Shown piece by piece: positions 45,498 through 55,988 of a stretch of 64,000 nt of DNA. Position 1 is the stretch's first letter. Every line of letters starts with the position of its first letter. The notes beneath the pieces were generated by a model. It saw only the letters and a list, made by a program, of their open reading frames with translations. It was not told the origin of the DNA and did no database searches. A program made the translations under genes and the position numbers. The stretch is from positions 955,001 through 1,019,000 of the forward strand of contig JAACMV010000018.1 in assembly GCA_010909725.1 (NCBI GenBank), in the 5' to 3' direction. Origin of the DNA: Picochlorum sp. 'celeri'. Taxonomy: Eukaryota > Chlorophyta > Trebouxiophyceae.

Positions 45498-46925
45498 TTA
45501 TAACGATGATGATTTTGATGGCGCGACAACATCCACGCGTCTTCTAAAGGCATTGGCAATGGAATGAGACACATCATCCTGAGCAAGGCTGCCAACCAAG
45601 GTGCTCTGCAAATGTGTCTTCACGTCAGTCGAGAGCTTTGCTGCAGAGTCCGCAGCCTGTACTATATTCTTAGGAATCTGGACAGTCAACATGTAGGTTG
45701 CATCGTGTGTGGGTACCTGCTCGCCATCTTGCATCAATGAACCCCCTTCTCCCATGGCATTGTTGAGCACAGAAATCAACAGAGTTGACCACTGGTCAAT
45801 ACGAGGTACCACCACCACACCTCGAGGAGTTTCCTTCAAAAATGTGGCTAATCGATGCTGCACTTCCCCTCTCTCCGTGGTATCAACCTGTCCAGTAACA
45901 TCCAGCTTCATCACCATGGATGGAGGTGCAACAGCTGCCAGTTCATCTTCTGTGGTCCTACACGATGTTGCATCTGTGCATACAAACATGGCCACATTGG
46001 CTTTATTCCCTGAAATCTTTCTAAAAGACCATACATCATCCAACGAGGACACAATACTCCCCCAATCAGGGGATTTCTCATCCAACCCAAGTACCGCATT
46101 CAACACAGCCCTATTCAGCACTTCCACGCTGCGCTCCTTCCCAGTCTGCTGCGTCGCCTTTTTCTCTTCTAAAAAAGACTGCAGGTCATCAACCTTTTTC
46201 ATCACACCATCCTTTGCACGCGAGACCTGCACCTTGGCCATATCCAACACCCAGGCACTCTTTTGCCTCACAGCATCAACCACTTGCCCAGAAGACACAT
46301 GTTCCACAAACGCCCCAACACCATGTACCTGATCAACCACAAATGCCTTGGCCGCATCCCCACAACGATGCTCCTGACAATATGGCATGACAGTCACAAT
46401 CCCAGCAGACAAGACAAGCGACATCATCGCGCCACACACTCTGATCCACAAGTGCGTCCTTCGAGCCGCCTTTTTCTTCTTCTTCGTTTTCGTACTATCT
46501 ACTTTATATGACCCAGCATCGCTCGTAGACGATCGACGACGAGATGCCCTCTCTGGCAAAGGAGTGTGAATGGCTGTATCCATGGACACACCTGACGCCG
46601 CCGTGGTCTTCCTCCTCCCTGATGAAGGCTCCTCTTCACGAGGAGGAACACTTTCTGTAGATCCATAATGTGCCTTCAATGCTTCCCGAAGATCAACCAA
46701 TTTCCTGCAACACACCCATTCGCGTGAGTCAATCTTCCCAACCGTCAGTCCAAGACCCTACACTCATACGCCATCGTCCTCTTCGCATATACCTTATAGA
46801 CACTTATATTCACATCCATCGCTGAATAAAGATACAAGAACACACCCTTTCGCAGGAATCCCAACATCTTTGCAGGCGCGACGCACGTCATTATACGTCA
46901 GTGCATCAATTTCTGCTGCATCCAT
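45498..46925 (-). CDS. SAP/HeH-domain single-pass membrane protein, candidate inner nuclear membrane protein
   Basis: Exon 1 (46925-46846) and exon 2 (46704-45498) join in phase 2 across a 141-nt intron, for 428 residues. The splice completes an N-terminal SAP/HeH-like helix-extended-loop-helix (LTYNDVRRACKDVGIPAKGK then LVDLREALKAHYG, ~9-41). A Ser/Arg-rich region with a basic cluster (TKKKKKAARR) and a transmembrane segment (~120-140) follow, then a ~280-residue domain containing NVAMFVCTDATSC and a hydrophobic strand plus acid GVVVVPRIDQW. The layout (nucleoplasmic DNA-binding fold, one helix, lumenal domain) resembles inner-nuclear-membrane proteins; the C-terminal domain recalls the AAA-like lumenal domain of LAP1, but this is weak inference. 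Confidence 0.55.
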
Positions 46926-47863
46926 GCTGATTATATGTACTATTTCTATTCCTATATAAGATTATTGATGATTTTGCAATGAATCTGGGTCCTGCTGACT
47001 GTTCCTTCAGAGGAACAATCGACGCATAACGACCATCTACATGCATCGAAATGTCCCATCAAGGCATCTGTTTGATGGGAATGCTTATATTCTGTCTACC
47101 GACACGATCTTGTACATACAAACATGCTTCTCAATCACAGAAATCATGTGATAATGAATTATATACGACTTCGTGCTCGTGTCGTAACGAGGCAGGGGCA
47201 GAATGGGGCTGTGAGGTGCTTGAGACATGCGAGACCGCATTATGCACTGTCTGAACAGCATAATTCTAGTATTGTAGCGCATGAGAGCGATAAAGATCTC
47301 ACGGTTCGATTTGGATTTTCAGCTGGGGGGCTGCTATTTCCATTCTACATTGGAGTATGCCGTGGTTTGGAAGCATCAGGATACATGTCAGAGAGGACGA
47401 AATTAGCTGGGGCTTCTGCGGGGTCTTTGATTGCAGCATGTGTGAATTCTGGTCTATCTATGGATACCGTATCAGACTTGTGTAGAGATTTGATGGAGGA
47501 TTGTAGATTGCATGGCACTCGAGGGAGATTGGGTATAGTCTTGGAGCGTTTTCTGTCAGAGGCACTTCCTGTGGATGCGCACGAGCGATGCACGAATAAG
47601 ACGTTTGTGGCGGTGACAAATGCGTATTATGGAAAGGGAGAAAGATTTCCTCGCGTGCGTCCGGTGCTTGTAAGTGAATTTAAGGATAGGGAAGACTTGA
47701 TACAGTGTCTCCTCACAAGTTGCCATATTCCACTGTATATGGATGGCAGATTTGTGACTGAATTTCGAGGTCGAACGCATTTCGATGGCGGTGTGACCAA
47801 TTTTATACCGTTACCTCCAGGATCGGAGCCAGGGGTTCGAATTAGTTGTTTTGGTGCCAAGCA

Positions 47864-47871
47864 GCTTTCTT
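47864..47871. repeat. target-site duplication of transposon copy 2
   Basis: GCTTTCTT at 47864-47871, repeated exactly at 52999-53006. Confidence 0.95.
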
Positions 47872-48160
47872 GAGGCCCCTGATGTAATAAAAACATAGAA
47901 AAAAGGGAGTGATAGTATGTAGTGTGTATATACTTGTTGCACATGATATTGCAACAGTGTATGTTTGAATACATTTTAAATCGTTTGGCTGACAATGCCA
48001 GGAGAGTTTGAATAGTGTTCAAACGCACGTGCGATTGTCCTTGTTTCTCAAGCATATTGCGCTTTTGTGTGCAAGTCGCGCAATACTGCCGCTTTAAATA
48101 TATATAGTATCAAAGTTGGAGGGATTTTGAGCCACAAAGAGGCGAAAAACAAGGGATTTC

Positions 48161-49429
48161 ATGCCAACTTTTGCCCCGAATGCGAGTGCGGACGATGTGC
48201 CTGCGCGTGAGATCGGCGGCACCGATCGCGCGTATTCGGATCATACCCAAGAAATCGATGTAGATATAGTGAATAATGATACATGTCGCGCAAACAAGGC
48301 GGCACCGCCGAGAAAATTTTTCAAACCTCGGGAAGAGGAGCCTCCCAGGAAGTACCCAAGACTGGAAAATGGCCACATTTTGGCCAAAAATAGCCTTCCT
48401 GAAGGGTTTCCGGAACTCATCACTGCCCTGTATAGTGACGTCAAGGTGTGGTATGAGAAGAGCAGAAAGATGGAGGGAATGCACGAAGAAGAGAGGTCAA
48501 GGTGTGCCTCCCTGCAGGCTCAAGTAGCACAGCTAGAGGGTGAGTTGTCCAGGAACAGGGCCCATGCCCAAAAGGTGGTCGAGCTGGCTTCGCCCTTGGT
48601 CATCACATCGCAACATGCAATCGATGCATGGCAAGAGAAGACCCGGTACCTGCAACAGTGCATCCTTGGGCTTGGATCCTTTGTTGCAGAGGAGGCAGAA
48701 GCGGTTGACCACACCCCTGCAGTTGGAGTGGATGAGCCAGCCATGGACGAAGCATCGGGGGGCTTGCACGACCACATTGAGATATGCAGTTTCTACGGGA
48801 CGACAGTAGTGGGGACAGAGCAAGCTCATGCTGTCAGCACGAAAGGGTTAGAGTTCATGTTGCAGCAACGTGATGGGGACAGGGCCACAGTGGACCAAAC
48901 CATCCATCTCTTCAACATCAAGGTGGGCGAACACGCAGTGATGGACAAATATGGACGTCGAATCTCGAATGGATTCTGTGTACTGCAATACGACCTGCAA
49001 AGGTGTCTGAGGAAAGCGTTTGGTGACCCTGCTGTGAAGAATTTTGGGAACCATACACAGAAGACAAACAAGTTTGTGTTGCCAAAGGCAGTACTGGTAT
49101 CAAAACTCACAGATGTGGCCGTCGATGAACTTACATCAAAAAAAATAATCATGAGGAATAAGCCGAACCAGGAATTCTGTTTCATTCCGTATGCAGATGT
49201 TGAGCATGTCCTTACCAAGTTTGCCCAGCACAACTGCAGGCAGCAGCAGACCACAGCAAGGCTCCTCCTCCTGCAGTCGATGCTTGACAAGTTCTATCGA
49301 CGCTATTGCTGTGGTGAGGAGGTTGTTGAAGGCCAGGGCGAGGCCGTGTCAGGGGATGGAGGCCAAGAGTGGTCTGTTGAGAGAACTGATGCTGTGTCCT
49401 GCCTGCCAGAACCTTCACATGGCACCTGA
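48161..49429 (+). CDS. transposon-encoded accessory protein, 422 residues (copy 2)
   Basis: Identical in translation to the copy 1 protein at 26909-28177: basic disordered N-terminus, coiled coil, unclassified globular domain and Gly-rich tail. Its start lies only ~290 bp inside the element, so patatin-gene transcription runs into it in the sense direction. Confidence 0.8.
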   Translation: MPTFAPNASADDVPAREIGGTDRAYSDHTQEIDVDIVNNDTCRANKAAPPRKFFKPREEEPPRKYPRLENGHILAKNSLPEGFPELITALYSDVKVWYEKSRKMEGMHEEERSRCASLQAQVAQLEGELSRNRAHAQKVVELASPLVITSQHAIDAWQEKTRYLQQCILGLGSFVAEEAEAVDHTPAVGVDEPAMDEASGGLHDHIEICSFYGTTVVGTEQAHAVSTKGLEFMLQQRDGDRATVDQTIHLFNIKVGEHAVMDKYGRRISNGFCVLQYDLQRCLRKAFGDPAVKNFGNHTQKTNKFVLPKAVLVSKLTDVAVDELTSKKIIMRNKPNQEFCFIPYADVEHVLTKFAQHNCRQQQTTARLLLLQSMLDKFYRRYCCGEEVVEGQGEAVSGDGGQEWSVERTDAVSCLPEPSHGT

Positions 49430-52400
49430 GGACGGCCAACCGTTCCTCCTCTGCTTTCGTTTCTGCTCGATATTCATTCTTTTTAGCTTGTGGTAATTCC
49501 AATGACACATGAATGACTTCAGGAGCGTCATGAACGATTTCTGTGACATTCTGCTCATCATGGCCTTCAGGTTCTTCAAGGATGAGTTGTTCTGCTCTGC
49601 AACTTGCGTGTTTAACGCCTGTAACCACTTGTCTTCGTACCCTTTAATCATATATCCAAGACTGCATGCTTTGTGGTTCCTCCAATGGAAGCCATCCACG
49701 AAGAATTTGGTGTGCATGAAGAACAATGGTGCCCTGCTCAAGCAATAGTCCTGCAAGTTGCATGCATTGTCGTAAATGACGTATTCCGGGGCTTTTCTGA
49801 GATACTGTGTCATGAATGCAAATGGTTCTTTCCTCCCTTCTGCTTCTTTGATGATGAAGGATGCATACACAAAACCATGCTCACACAGGATGGTGAACAC
49901 CCCTCCTGTCCTGTCTCCAGGCTTGCAGAACGCGTGCTCACACGCATCTTTCCTCCCGTCAACGCTCTCTTCCTCTTTCATCGAGTCTGCCTGATATTGG
50001 GGCTTGGATCGGACGCGCTGCAGGCCCGTCAGGATGCCAGAATGTAGGTATGACCCATCCAGAATTGATGGTCCCTGAGGTGGGACACCACTCCCAAGCT
50101 CGCTTTCCAGCGTGTATCTATCATGGAAAGCATTTGTACTCTCGATTCGGGTCACTAATTCATTCAGAAGATTGCCCCATTCCGCCGGAATGTGTACGCA
50201 AGAGTCCCCAGGCCGCTTGATGGTCAACAGCAGTTTGAACAGGGGTGGGGCCTCCTTGCTCAGCTGCGACAGCACACCACTCGGGACCGTGCGGCTCTCC
50301 AAACATTCTTTGAGTAGAATACAACATCTCAACGTGATGTAGGATACAGCGGGGGACTCGGAGGCGAGGCAAAAGATGAAGTCTGCCAGGCTGGTAAGCC
50401 TCTCTGAGGAGTCCCAGGCTTTGGCTTTAGCAAACGCCCATTGCACGAAGGAATCCACATTCCAAAGGGTTCCAAGTTGTCTTAAATGTCGTCCTTTATC
50501 CCTCCAAAATTCCTCCAGACCCGCAGCGTCGCGAGCCTTCCTGATCCGCTTCTGGAACTGCAGCAACAGCCTAGCAAGGGAAAGCCTAGCTTTCCTTGTT
50601 CTTCTGGCCTTGTCTACATTGAGGAACGACCTATCCCTTTTGCCCCGAAGCTTTGGAACACTCTTGCCGTTCTCATCGGTGGCCGTGATGCTGTCGGCGA
50701 AGCAAGCTCTGGATCTGATGCTCATGCTTGTCCCATCCATGATCAGCACCTTTGGGGAGTCTTTGCAGCAAGGGCACATCATCTGGTTCTCTAGCTCCAC
50801 CAGTTTATCCCCATCGTCGTATTTCATTGCCCACGATGTGCATTTACCGAACTGGATTGCAGCATTACGAAAGAGCGTGGCATCCATAAAGGGCTTTTCC
50901 AGTGGGGCCCCAGGTACCCCATCCTCACCAAACAACTGCTTCCCACTGTATCTGCTGCATAAATCCGCGCACTGGCTTTCCAAAGACTGACCACCCTTTA
51001 GAACAGATGCATTATAGGCATCTTGCATCATTTGAAGCTCTATAATCATCGTGTTCGAAGCTCTCCACAGGCCATCCTGAACCCCCATGTATGGCACTTC
51101 ACACTCTGCCCTTCTGTTGGGGCATACCCACTTGTATACGGATCTCTTGTGCACTGCATCATATCGCGTGGGATTCAGGAATACTAAGGCGTCTTGGCAG
51201 TCCAGTACGAGCCCGCTGGCGTCCTCATAGTCCTGCTGGCAGCAGCATTGCCTAGATGGCTTTGGAGGCTTCAGTTCTGCAAGCCCTTCAAAGTATCGTT
51301 CGCCGCTAGGATGCTCCCAGGCGCTCAAACCTGCGTGATATATCCTCTGAATACTTTCAAGCACACTGCCATGCATCGGCATATCTATTCGTGCCTCTTC
51401 TGGGTGGTTCTCCACATACCACTCTACTGAGCCAGGCCTGCTGTCTATCACATACACCTCCTGACTGCCATTGCCTCGTGCATTCTGCGCCACGGCACCT
51501 TCTTGATTCATAGAACATATTTTCTGAACATGACGACAGCTGCGATTGTCTCGAGAACACAAGGAGCACCGCCAACCAGCCTGGTCCACTTTGAGAAAGC
51601 CCCCATCATAGTAGTATGCCACAAAGGTCCCATCCCTCCTAGTTACCTGTACCACGTCATGCGCCGCCCCAAATGTGCCAGACTTTAAGGTATCATAGTG
51701 CTTTTCCAAGTACTGAACGTGCACACAGTCGCCCTCCTCGTCGTAGCCAGAAGTGTAAGTATCACAGTTGCATTCAAATTTTCTCTCTTTGGCATCTGGG
51801 CAGTCAACCCTCACTAACATCATATGATTCAGAGATTCGCCCACATGCCCGTGTTTCCTCGAGTCTATACACGCCCATGATAAGGATTCTCGATGCCCCA
51901 TGTGCTCCTGTCTGCAGAGTGGCTGCACAGGTGGGTATTTGACCTGTCTCAGCATGTCCTCATACCACTCTAGAGAACCAGGCCTTAAGAGCGGCTCTCC
52001 ATCCCAGGTCTTCGTTCTTTTCCTGGAATAGTTCGTCATCATCCTACTTTCGGACAATTTCCGCCGTTTCATGCCCTTGGGCTGCTGCGCAAGTGCAATA
52101 TCCAAAGGAGGAAACCTCTTGCCCATGTTGTGAAAATGAAACACCTCATCTAGGACTGATAATTCGCGCAGATCGGCGGCATTCTTCAGCAACACCCCCT
52201 TATATCCAGATATAGAAATGTACACGGGAAGATTCGTCAAGGATTGCACCTTCTCGAATGCATTTTGAATGCATCTGGTCTTGTTGTGCCAGCCTTGCTG
52301 GACAACACGACTGTTGGGATTACTCCCCTGAAACAGGCATATCTCCACAGGAATCCTGGGCAAGGCTATGTCCTTAATACCTTTGGACTTTTGAAGCAAA

Positions 52401-52570
52401 TTCATGAAGGTTTGGTGCACAGATGCCCAGATTTCGGGGGCATCTGAGTAGCCAATGTTGCCTGTTCTGGAGACATAGATGCTCCTCTGAGGCCCCAACC
52501 ACGCCACCAAAGCGCAGGTTGCCCCATAGTCGCACACCATATCACGCATATGGTCTGATATTTTCATCAT
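49415..52570 (-). CDS. KDZ-superfamily DDE transposase, 1051 residues (copy 2)
   Basis: Identical in translation to the copy 1 transposase (28163-31318), with the SWIM finger, second Cys/His finger, both catalytic Asp strands and KDZ-type FHWRNHKACSLGY all intact. It is transcribed against the direction of the host patatin gene. Confidence 0.88.
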   Translation of the reverse strand: MMKISDHMRDMVCDYGATCALVAWLGPQRSIYVSRTGNIGYSDAPEIWASVHQTFMNLLQKSKGIKDIALPRIPVEICLFQGSNPNSRVVQQGWHNKTRCIQNAFEKVQSLTNLPVYISISGYKGVLLKNAADLRELSVLDEVFHFHNMGKRFPPLDIALAQQPKGMKRRKLSESRMMTNYSRKRTKTWDGEPLLRPGSLEWYEDMLRQVKYPPVQPLCRQEHMGHRESLSWACIDSRKHGHVGESLNHMMLVRVDCPDAKERKFECNCDTYTSGYDEEGDCVHVQYLEKHYDTLKSGTFGAAHDVVQVTRRDGTFVAYYYDGGFLKVDQAGWRCSLCSRDNRSCRHVQKICSMNQEGAVAQNARGNGSQEVYVIDSRPGSVEWYVENHPEEARIDMPMHGSVLESIQRIYHAGLSAWEHPSGERYFEGLAELKPPKPSRQCCCQQDYEDASGLVLDCQDALVFLNPTRYDAVHKRSVYKWVCPNRRAECEVPYMGVQDGLWRASNTMIIELQMMQDAYNASVLKGGQSLESQCADLCSRYSGKQLFGEDGVPGAPLEKPFMDATLFRNAAIQFGKCTSWAMKYDDGDKLVELENQMMCPCCKDSPKVLIMDGTSMSIRSRACFADSITATDENGKSVPKLRGKRDRSFLNVDKARRTRKARLSLARLLLQFQKRIRKARDAAGLEEFWRDKGRHLRQLGTLWNVDSFVQWAFAKAKAWDSSERLTSLADFIFCLASESPAVSYITLRCCILLKECLESRTVPSGVLSQLSKEAPPLFKLLLTIKRPGDSCVHIPAEWGNLLNELVTRIESTNAFHDRYTLESELGSGVPPQGPSILDGSYLHSGILTGLQRVRSKPQYQADSMKEEESVDGRKDACEHAFCKPGDRTGGVFTILCEHGFVYASFIIKEAEGRKEPFAFMTQYLRKAPEYVIYDNACNLQDYCLSRAPLFFMHTKFFVDGFHWRNHKACSLGYMIKGYEDKWLQALNTQVAEQNNSSLKNLKAMMSRMSQKSFMTLLKSFMCHWNYHKLKRMNIEQKRKQRRNGWPSSGAM

Positions 52571-52998
52571 GTACCCATGGATGGCCTCGGCCTCACTGCA
52601 GAATGGGTAGAAAGGCTAGGTAAAACTGGTTCAAAACACCAGGTTTGAGAATTGGGGCACTCGTTCCGCCTGATGCCGCCATCTCACCGACCATATAGCG
52701 GCTCAAAATACTCCATAAGAGTTTTAAGTTCGATACCAACGGGCGAAACGCCCCGAAACGCACCTCTCGCACTGTCTCAGACGTCTTTTGAACAGGGCAT
52801 CTTTCTGACAAGGTCCCCGCACACCCCCATGTCGGGTGGACACAACCATTATGGCCTCCAAAACCTTCAATTACATCATTATAAATAATATGAATGCCCC
52901 CAGTGGGGTTGCGGTGAGCATATTTTTTCAGGGGACTTGGGATGATTTACAACGGGAAGGGGCTCACTGCGACCGGCAGTTATGACATCCGGCCTGTG

Positions 52999-53006
52999 GC
53001 TTTCTT
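52999..53006. repeat. right-hand target-site duplicate of transposon copy 2
   Basis: GCTTTCTT, identical to 47864-47871. Confidence 0.95.
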
Positions 53007-53192
53007 CAATCTATGATATTGGGATTGCCCCAGATGCCTTTGAGGCATGGCCTCATTCCATCACTCAAATGGTGCAGTGGGCATTCTCTCCAGCAGATGA
53101 CCATTATCAGAGAATGCTGATCGATAGAGGAGAGCAAGATGCGCTTCGATGGGCTGAAGAATTCGATAGAGAGCACACAGCAACTAACTAAT

Positions 53193-53942
53193 TTAATGAA
53201 TATTTTTTGATAATGTCACAATTCTACCCACGCGTGTCTGGCTTTCAGTCCAAGATTCATCGTCGCCATTCATCCTATCAAATCCAAATCCTTCATAGAG
53301 TGAGACCGCACTAGTATTGGCGAGTTCCACGTCGACTCGAAGCATCACAGCCCCCATGGCCTCTGCCTCGTCCTCAGCATACTTGAGCATTTTTTGTGCA
53401 ATTCCCTGCCGTCTATACTCTGGAATCACGACCACATTCTTGATATGTGCTACACTATTTTGACCACGTACGATGTCCATTTCCAAGCACCCAACTACAC
53501 TTGGAACAGAACTGCTACGCTCCCCTAGTTGTGCACTGCAGGCAACAATATTGACAGCACTGCCCTGGCTGCTCTGCAACCGAAGAAACTCTTTTTCTGC
53601 AAACTGTTTCTTATACGATGCAATAAATCTGCCAAAATGTTGTTCCTGTACAATAGTATACATGAAGAGATGTTCAGAATTCAAACCTCGCCCTTGGAAA
53701 GAGCCGGATTGACTACATGTGGGTCGAACCTCATAGAACGCATCCGCGCGCATCTGAGATATCATTCTCATATCATCCTCTGTATCCATGTATTTAAGAA
53801 GTAATCCGTCATTGTATTGCTGCATTGACACGCGAGGTCGTATCAACGACCGAGCATGTTGTTTGGGCCCTTGACATGTCACATGTCGTCGTGCCACTGA
53901 GGCATGAAAACCCCCACGCTGATGAAGAGTATACACATTCAT
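53193..53942 (-). CDS. GNAT-family N-acetyltransferase, probable organelle-targeted
   Basis: Acetyl-CoA-dependent acyltransferase of 249 residues. The first ~40 residues are rich in Arg/His/Ser without acids, suggesting a transit peptide. The GNAT core lies at ~160-235: VVVIPEYRRQGIAQKMLKYA contains the acetyl-CoA pyrophosphate loop (R-R-Q-G-I-A), followed by ELANTSAVSLYEGFGFDRM (motif B). Substrate unknown; plastid GNATs acting on proteins or polyamines are plausible relatives. Ends 2 bp from the stop of the split patatin gene, convergent. Confidence 0.8.
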   Translation of the reverse strand: MNVYTLHQRGGFHASVARRHVTCQGPKQHARSLIRPRVSMQQYNDGLLLKYMDTEDDMRMISQMRADAFYEVRPTCSQSGSFQGRGLNSEHLFMYTIVQEQHFGRFIASYKKQFAEKEFLRLQSSQGSAVNIVACSAQLGERSSSVPSVVGCLEMDIVRGQNSVAHIKNVVVIPEYRRQGIAQKMLKYAEDEAEAMGAVMLRVDVELANTSAVSLYEGFGFDRMNGDDESWTESQTRVGRIVTLSKNIH

Positions 53943-54024
53943 ATCACATGGATAAATACATTATTAATAATAATAATATGTGCTGGTCTAATAAATGTAC
54001 ATGGGCATCACAAGAATGACTACA

Positions 54025-54669
54025 TCACACAGCATGTTGGCTAGTGTCATGATTGCCCTGCTTTTCTTTCTCTTCTGCTTCTGCGGCAATGGAACTATCA
54101 GTGTGAGGAGGAACAGTATCAATATTAGTATTAGTATTACTACAAGTCACCGCATTGCTATTCAAATGAAGCTTGTTGACCAGCCTCTGCCGAAACACAC
54201 TCTCCACACCATACCCCTGCCGTGTTGACACTGGAGCCTCTCGTAAACGCAACAATGACCCATACGCGTCTTCTTGCTCTAAAGAATCTAAAGTACACAG
54301 CTTGCTCGTGTCCACAGACAGACATGCCTCATGTGCACCCTGTACCTTGTCCACAAATGCTGCCCTCCCTCCTGGGTGTTCCAACAAGCTTTGATACGCC
54401 CTTAATTCATCCGCAAGCACCCCAGTATCCGTCCGATCAGTTTCAGAGTCATCTATAGGACCATGGGAAAGATATTCAGTCTCGTCTTCGCCTGAGGATC
54501 CAGCCTCGGTGAAATCTCCAAACTCAAAATCGTCTTCATCGTGAGTTTCATTACCAATGCCAAAGGTCTTTTCATCTACTGCTGTTGCTACTATTGGTTC
54601 GTCTGCCTTCTTTTCTATCTGTTTAAGGAGGTCATCATCACCGAGGATGGGAGAATGAGTCGCATCCAT
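54025..54669 (-). CDS. acidic, largely disordered protein with DDFEFGDF motif
   Basis: A 214-residue protein rich in Asp, Glu, Ser and Thr. The segment DEDDFEFGDF (~46-55) resembles the acidic-phenylalanine adaptor-binding motifs of clathrin accessory proteins such as aftiphilin. A helical stretch (LADELRAYQSLLEHPGGRAA) and VFRQRLVNKLHLN follow. The last ~45 residues are low-complexity. Function unknown; a vesicle-trafficking role is speculative. Confidence 0.5.
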   Translation of the reverse strand: MDATHSPILGDDDLLKQIEKKADEPIVATAVDEKTFGIGNETHDEDDFEFGDFTEAGSSGEDETEYLSHGPIDDSETDRTDTGVLADELRAYQSLLEHPGGRAAFVDKVQGAHEACLSVDTSKLCTLDSLEQEDAYGSLLRLREAPVSTRQGYGVESVFRQRLVNKLHLNSNAVTCSNTNTNIDTVPPHTDSSIAAEAEEKEKQGNHDTSQHAV

Positions 54670-55069
54670 TCGAACGACAAGGTGCGCAGCGTGAATCTCT
54701 CCTCGTTTACTGTGTCATACCTAGGCGGTAGATGGTTTCTTTTACCTGTTTACAATATCAAATTACGTTCAGTGTGATTGTGTCACGACGGGATCCGTGC
54801 TTCTACATTGAATCCATGGAAAGAAGAAGCTGACAACGTCCACGGCTTCTACCACAGGTCGGTGACGCTCTCACTCAAGGAGAATGCCGTGGGTGGTCTC
54901 TCTTTGGGGGGTACGACCATCAAAGTTGTGTCGTGAGAGAGATCACTCCAACCCGTTGCGCAATCTTTACAGAGGGGTGCATCTCTCGATCCTGGCCATG
55001 CTGACGTCATCATCCCCCTTGTTCGAGGGTCTTCAGGCGGACATTCCCATCAATGGCTGTGTATGACCG
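54670..55069. other. intergenic region
   Basis: About 400 bp without a credible ORF, upstream of the first copy of the tandem duplication. No RNA gene or repeat recognised. Confidence 0.4.
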
Positions 55070-55251
55070 AAGACGGTGTCATCCCGACCCGGAATCTCTC
55101 CCGGGTTCGAGTGATCTGAGACCCACCCACCAATGATGGGTTCAAATAGTCAACCTCGTCACAAGGCAGGCTAGAATAATTCATTAATTCTACCTTACAC
55201 ATTATTGTTAAAGTCGCTGAAAAGGGCCAATCTTTGCTGCTAGAAACAAGA

Positions 55252-55988
55252 ATGTACATTGTCTCAGTGCTCCTCGGTCTGCTCTTCTCTGCCTTCACGG
55301 CGAGTGCCAAGAACGGCAAGGAATACATGAATCGCTCATGCCGTTATACCTGGATCTGCAATGCTAATGGATGCCTTGGAAAAAACATTGAACCATACTC
55401 CAGTACGTTGCGTGCTGTTGCCTACTTCTGTCCGGTTCTGGCCACACACCTTCCTTGTTCAGGGGGGTCGTAGCGCGTCTGCCACACACCTGCGTGATTT
55501 CTGCTGTATGCCTTGTATAGTATTTTATAACGTTGCTCAAAATTTATCTATGTTGTATAGATTGCGATGGTAGCAAGAACTGCAAGTCTGACTTGGAGAA
55601 TTGGATTCTGGCTGGAGCAAGGAAGCAGTGGGGAAAGAACTCTGTCCAATGGAAGGCTCGATACAATTTGGAAAAGAAAGCAAACTGGTCCAAGATGTGG
55701 AAGGAATTCCCATGGCTGAAGAGGGATATCGTTAAGACCATTAAAGATATCAGAAAGTACGGATACAAGGTCAAGTACAACCCACCAAAGGTGGAGGACA
55801 TTGTCTCCAGAGTCTGTGTGGCCTCCAGCAAGGGAATGAAAAAGGGAATGAACAAGCGAACGATGCTCGTGAGCTTGAATCCAAATGCCGTCAAGTACCC
55901 AACAGGCGATGAGAAGACACGTACATACTTCAGGGCATACTCTGTCAAGGGTAAGACTGACGGATTTGTGTCTGCTAAGAAGCATTGA
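55252..55988 (+). CDS. secreted protein of unknown family, paralogue 1
   Basis: Exons 55252-55402 and 55561-55988 (158-nt intron, phase 1) give 192 residues. Signal peptide MYIVSVLLGLLFSAFTASA; then a short Cys-rich part (SCRYTWICNANGCLGKNIEP and, across the splice, NCDGSKNCKSDLEN), then a Lys/Trp/Tyr-rich basic domain (KQWGKNSVQWKARYN, KMWKEFPWLKRDIVKTIKD) ending KTDGFVSAKKH. No known catalytic motif. The region around RTYFRAYSVKGKTDGF suggests a beta-rich end. Partner of the paralogue at 56671. Confidence 0.75.

Larger units (their letters stand above)
47872..52998. mobile_element. KDZ-type DNA transposon, copy 2 (5127 bp)
   Basis: Same orientation, length and coding content as copy 1, offset by exactly 21252 bp throughout. 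All ORFs predicted in copy 1 recur with identical translations, on both strands. Flanked by its own 8-bp duplication, different in sequence from that of copy 1, so it is an independent insertion rather than part of a larger segmental duplication. Located in the patatin-like gene. Confidence 0.94.
47124..53191 (+). pseudogene. patatin-like phospholipase gene interrupted by transposon copy 2
   Basis: Lipid acyl hydrolase of the patatin family. The left part (47124-47871) encodes a presequence-like lead (basic, MNYIRLRARVVTRQG) and the catalytic region: GFSAGGLLFPFYIGV, the nucleophile elbow GASAGS, and the catalytic-Asp motif DGG (HFDGGVTNFIP). The element follows the codons for AKQLS, and its first two bases (GA) complete a TGA stop with the preceding T. 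The rest of the gene, 53007-53191 (SIYDIGIAPDAFEAWPHSIT...), continues in the same frame after the element, so the uninterrupted gene would encode 310 residues. The break removes only the last ~62 residues, after the catalytic dyad, so a truncated product could in principle still be made. Confidence 0.85.

Noticed and set aside
26620..52998. The two long identical copies considered as a retrotransposon or as one segmental duplication
   Set aside because: No reverse transcriptase, long terminal repeats or poly(A) tail; the identity stops exactly at the element ends and each copy has a different 8-bp duplicate.
55090..55110. GGGTTCGAGT near 55099, tRNA-like
   Set aside because: The flanking bases cannot form the 5-bp T stem and no cloverleaf is possible.
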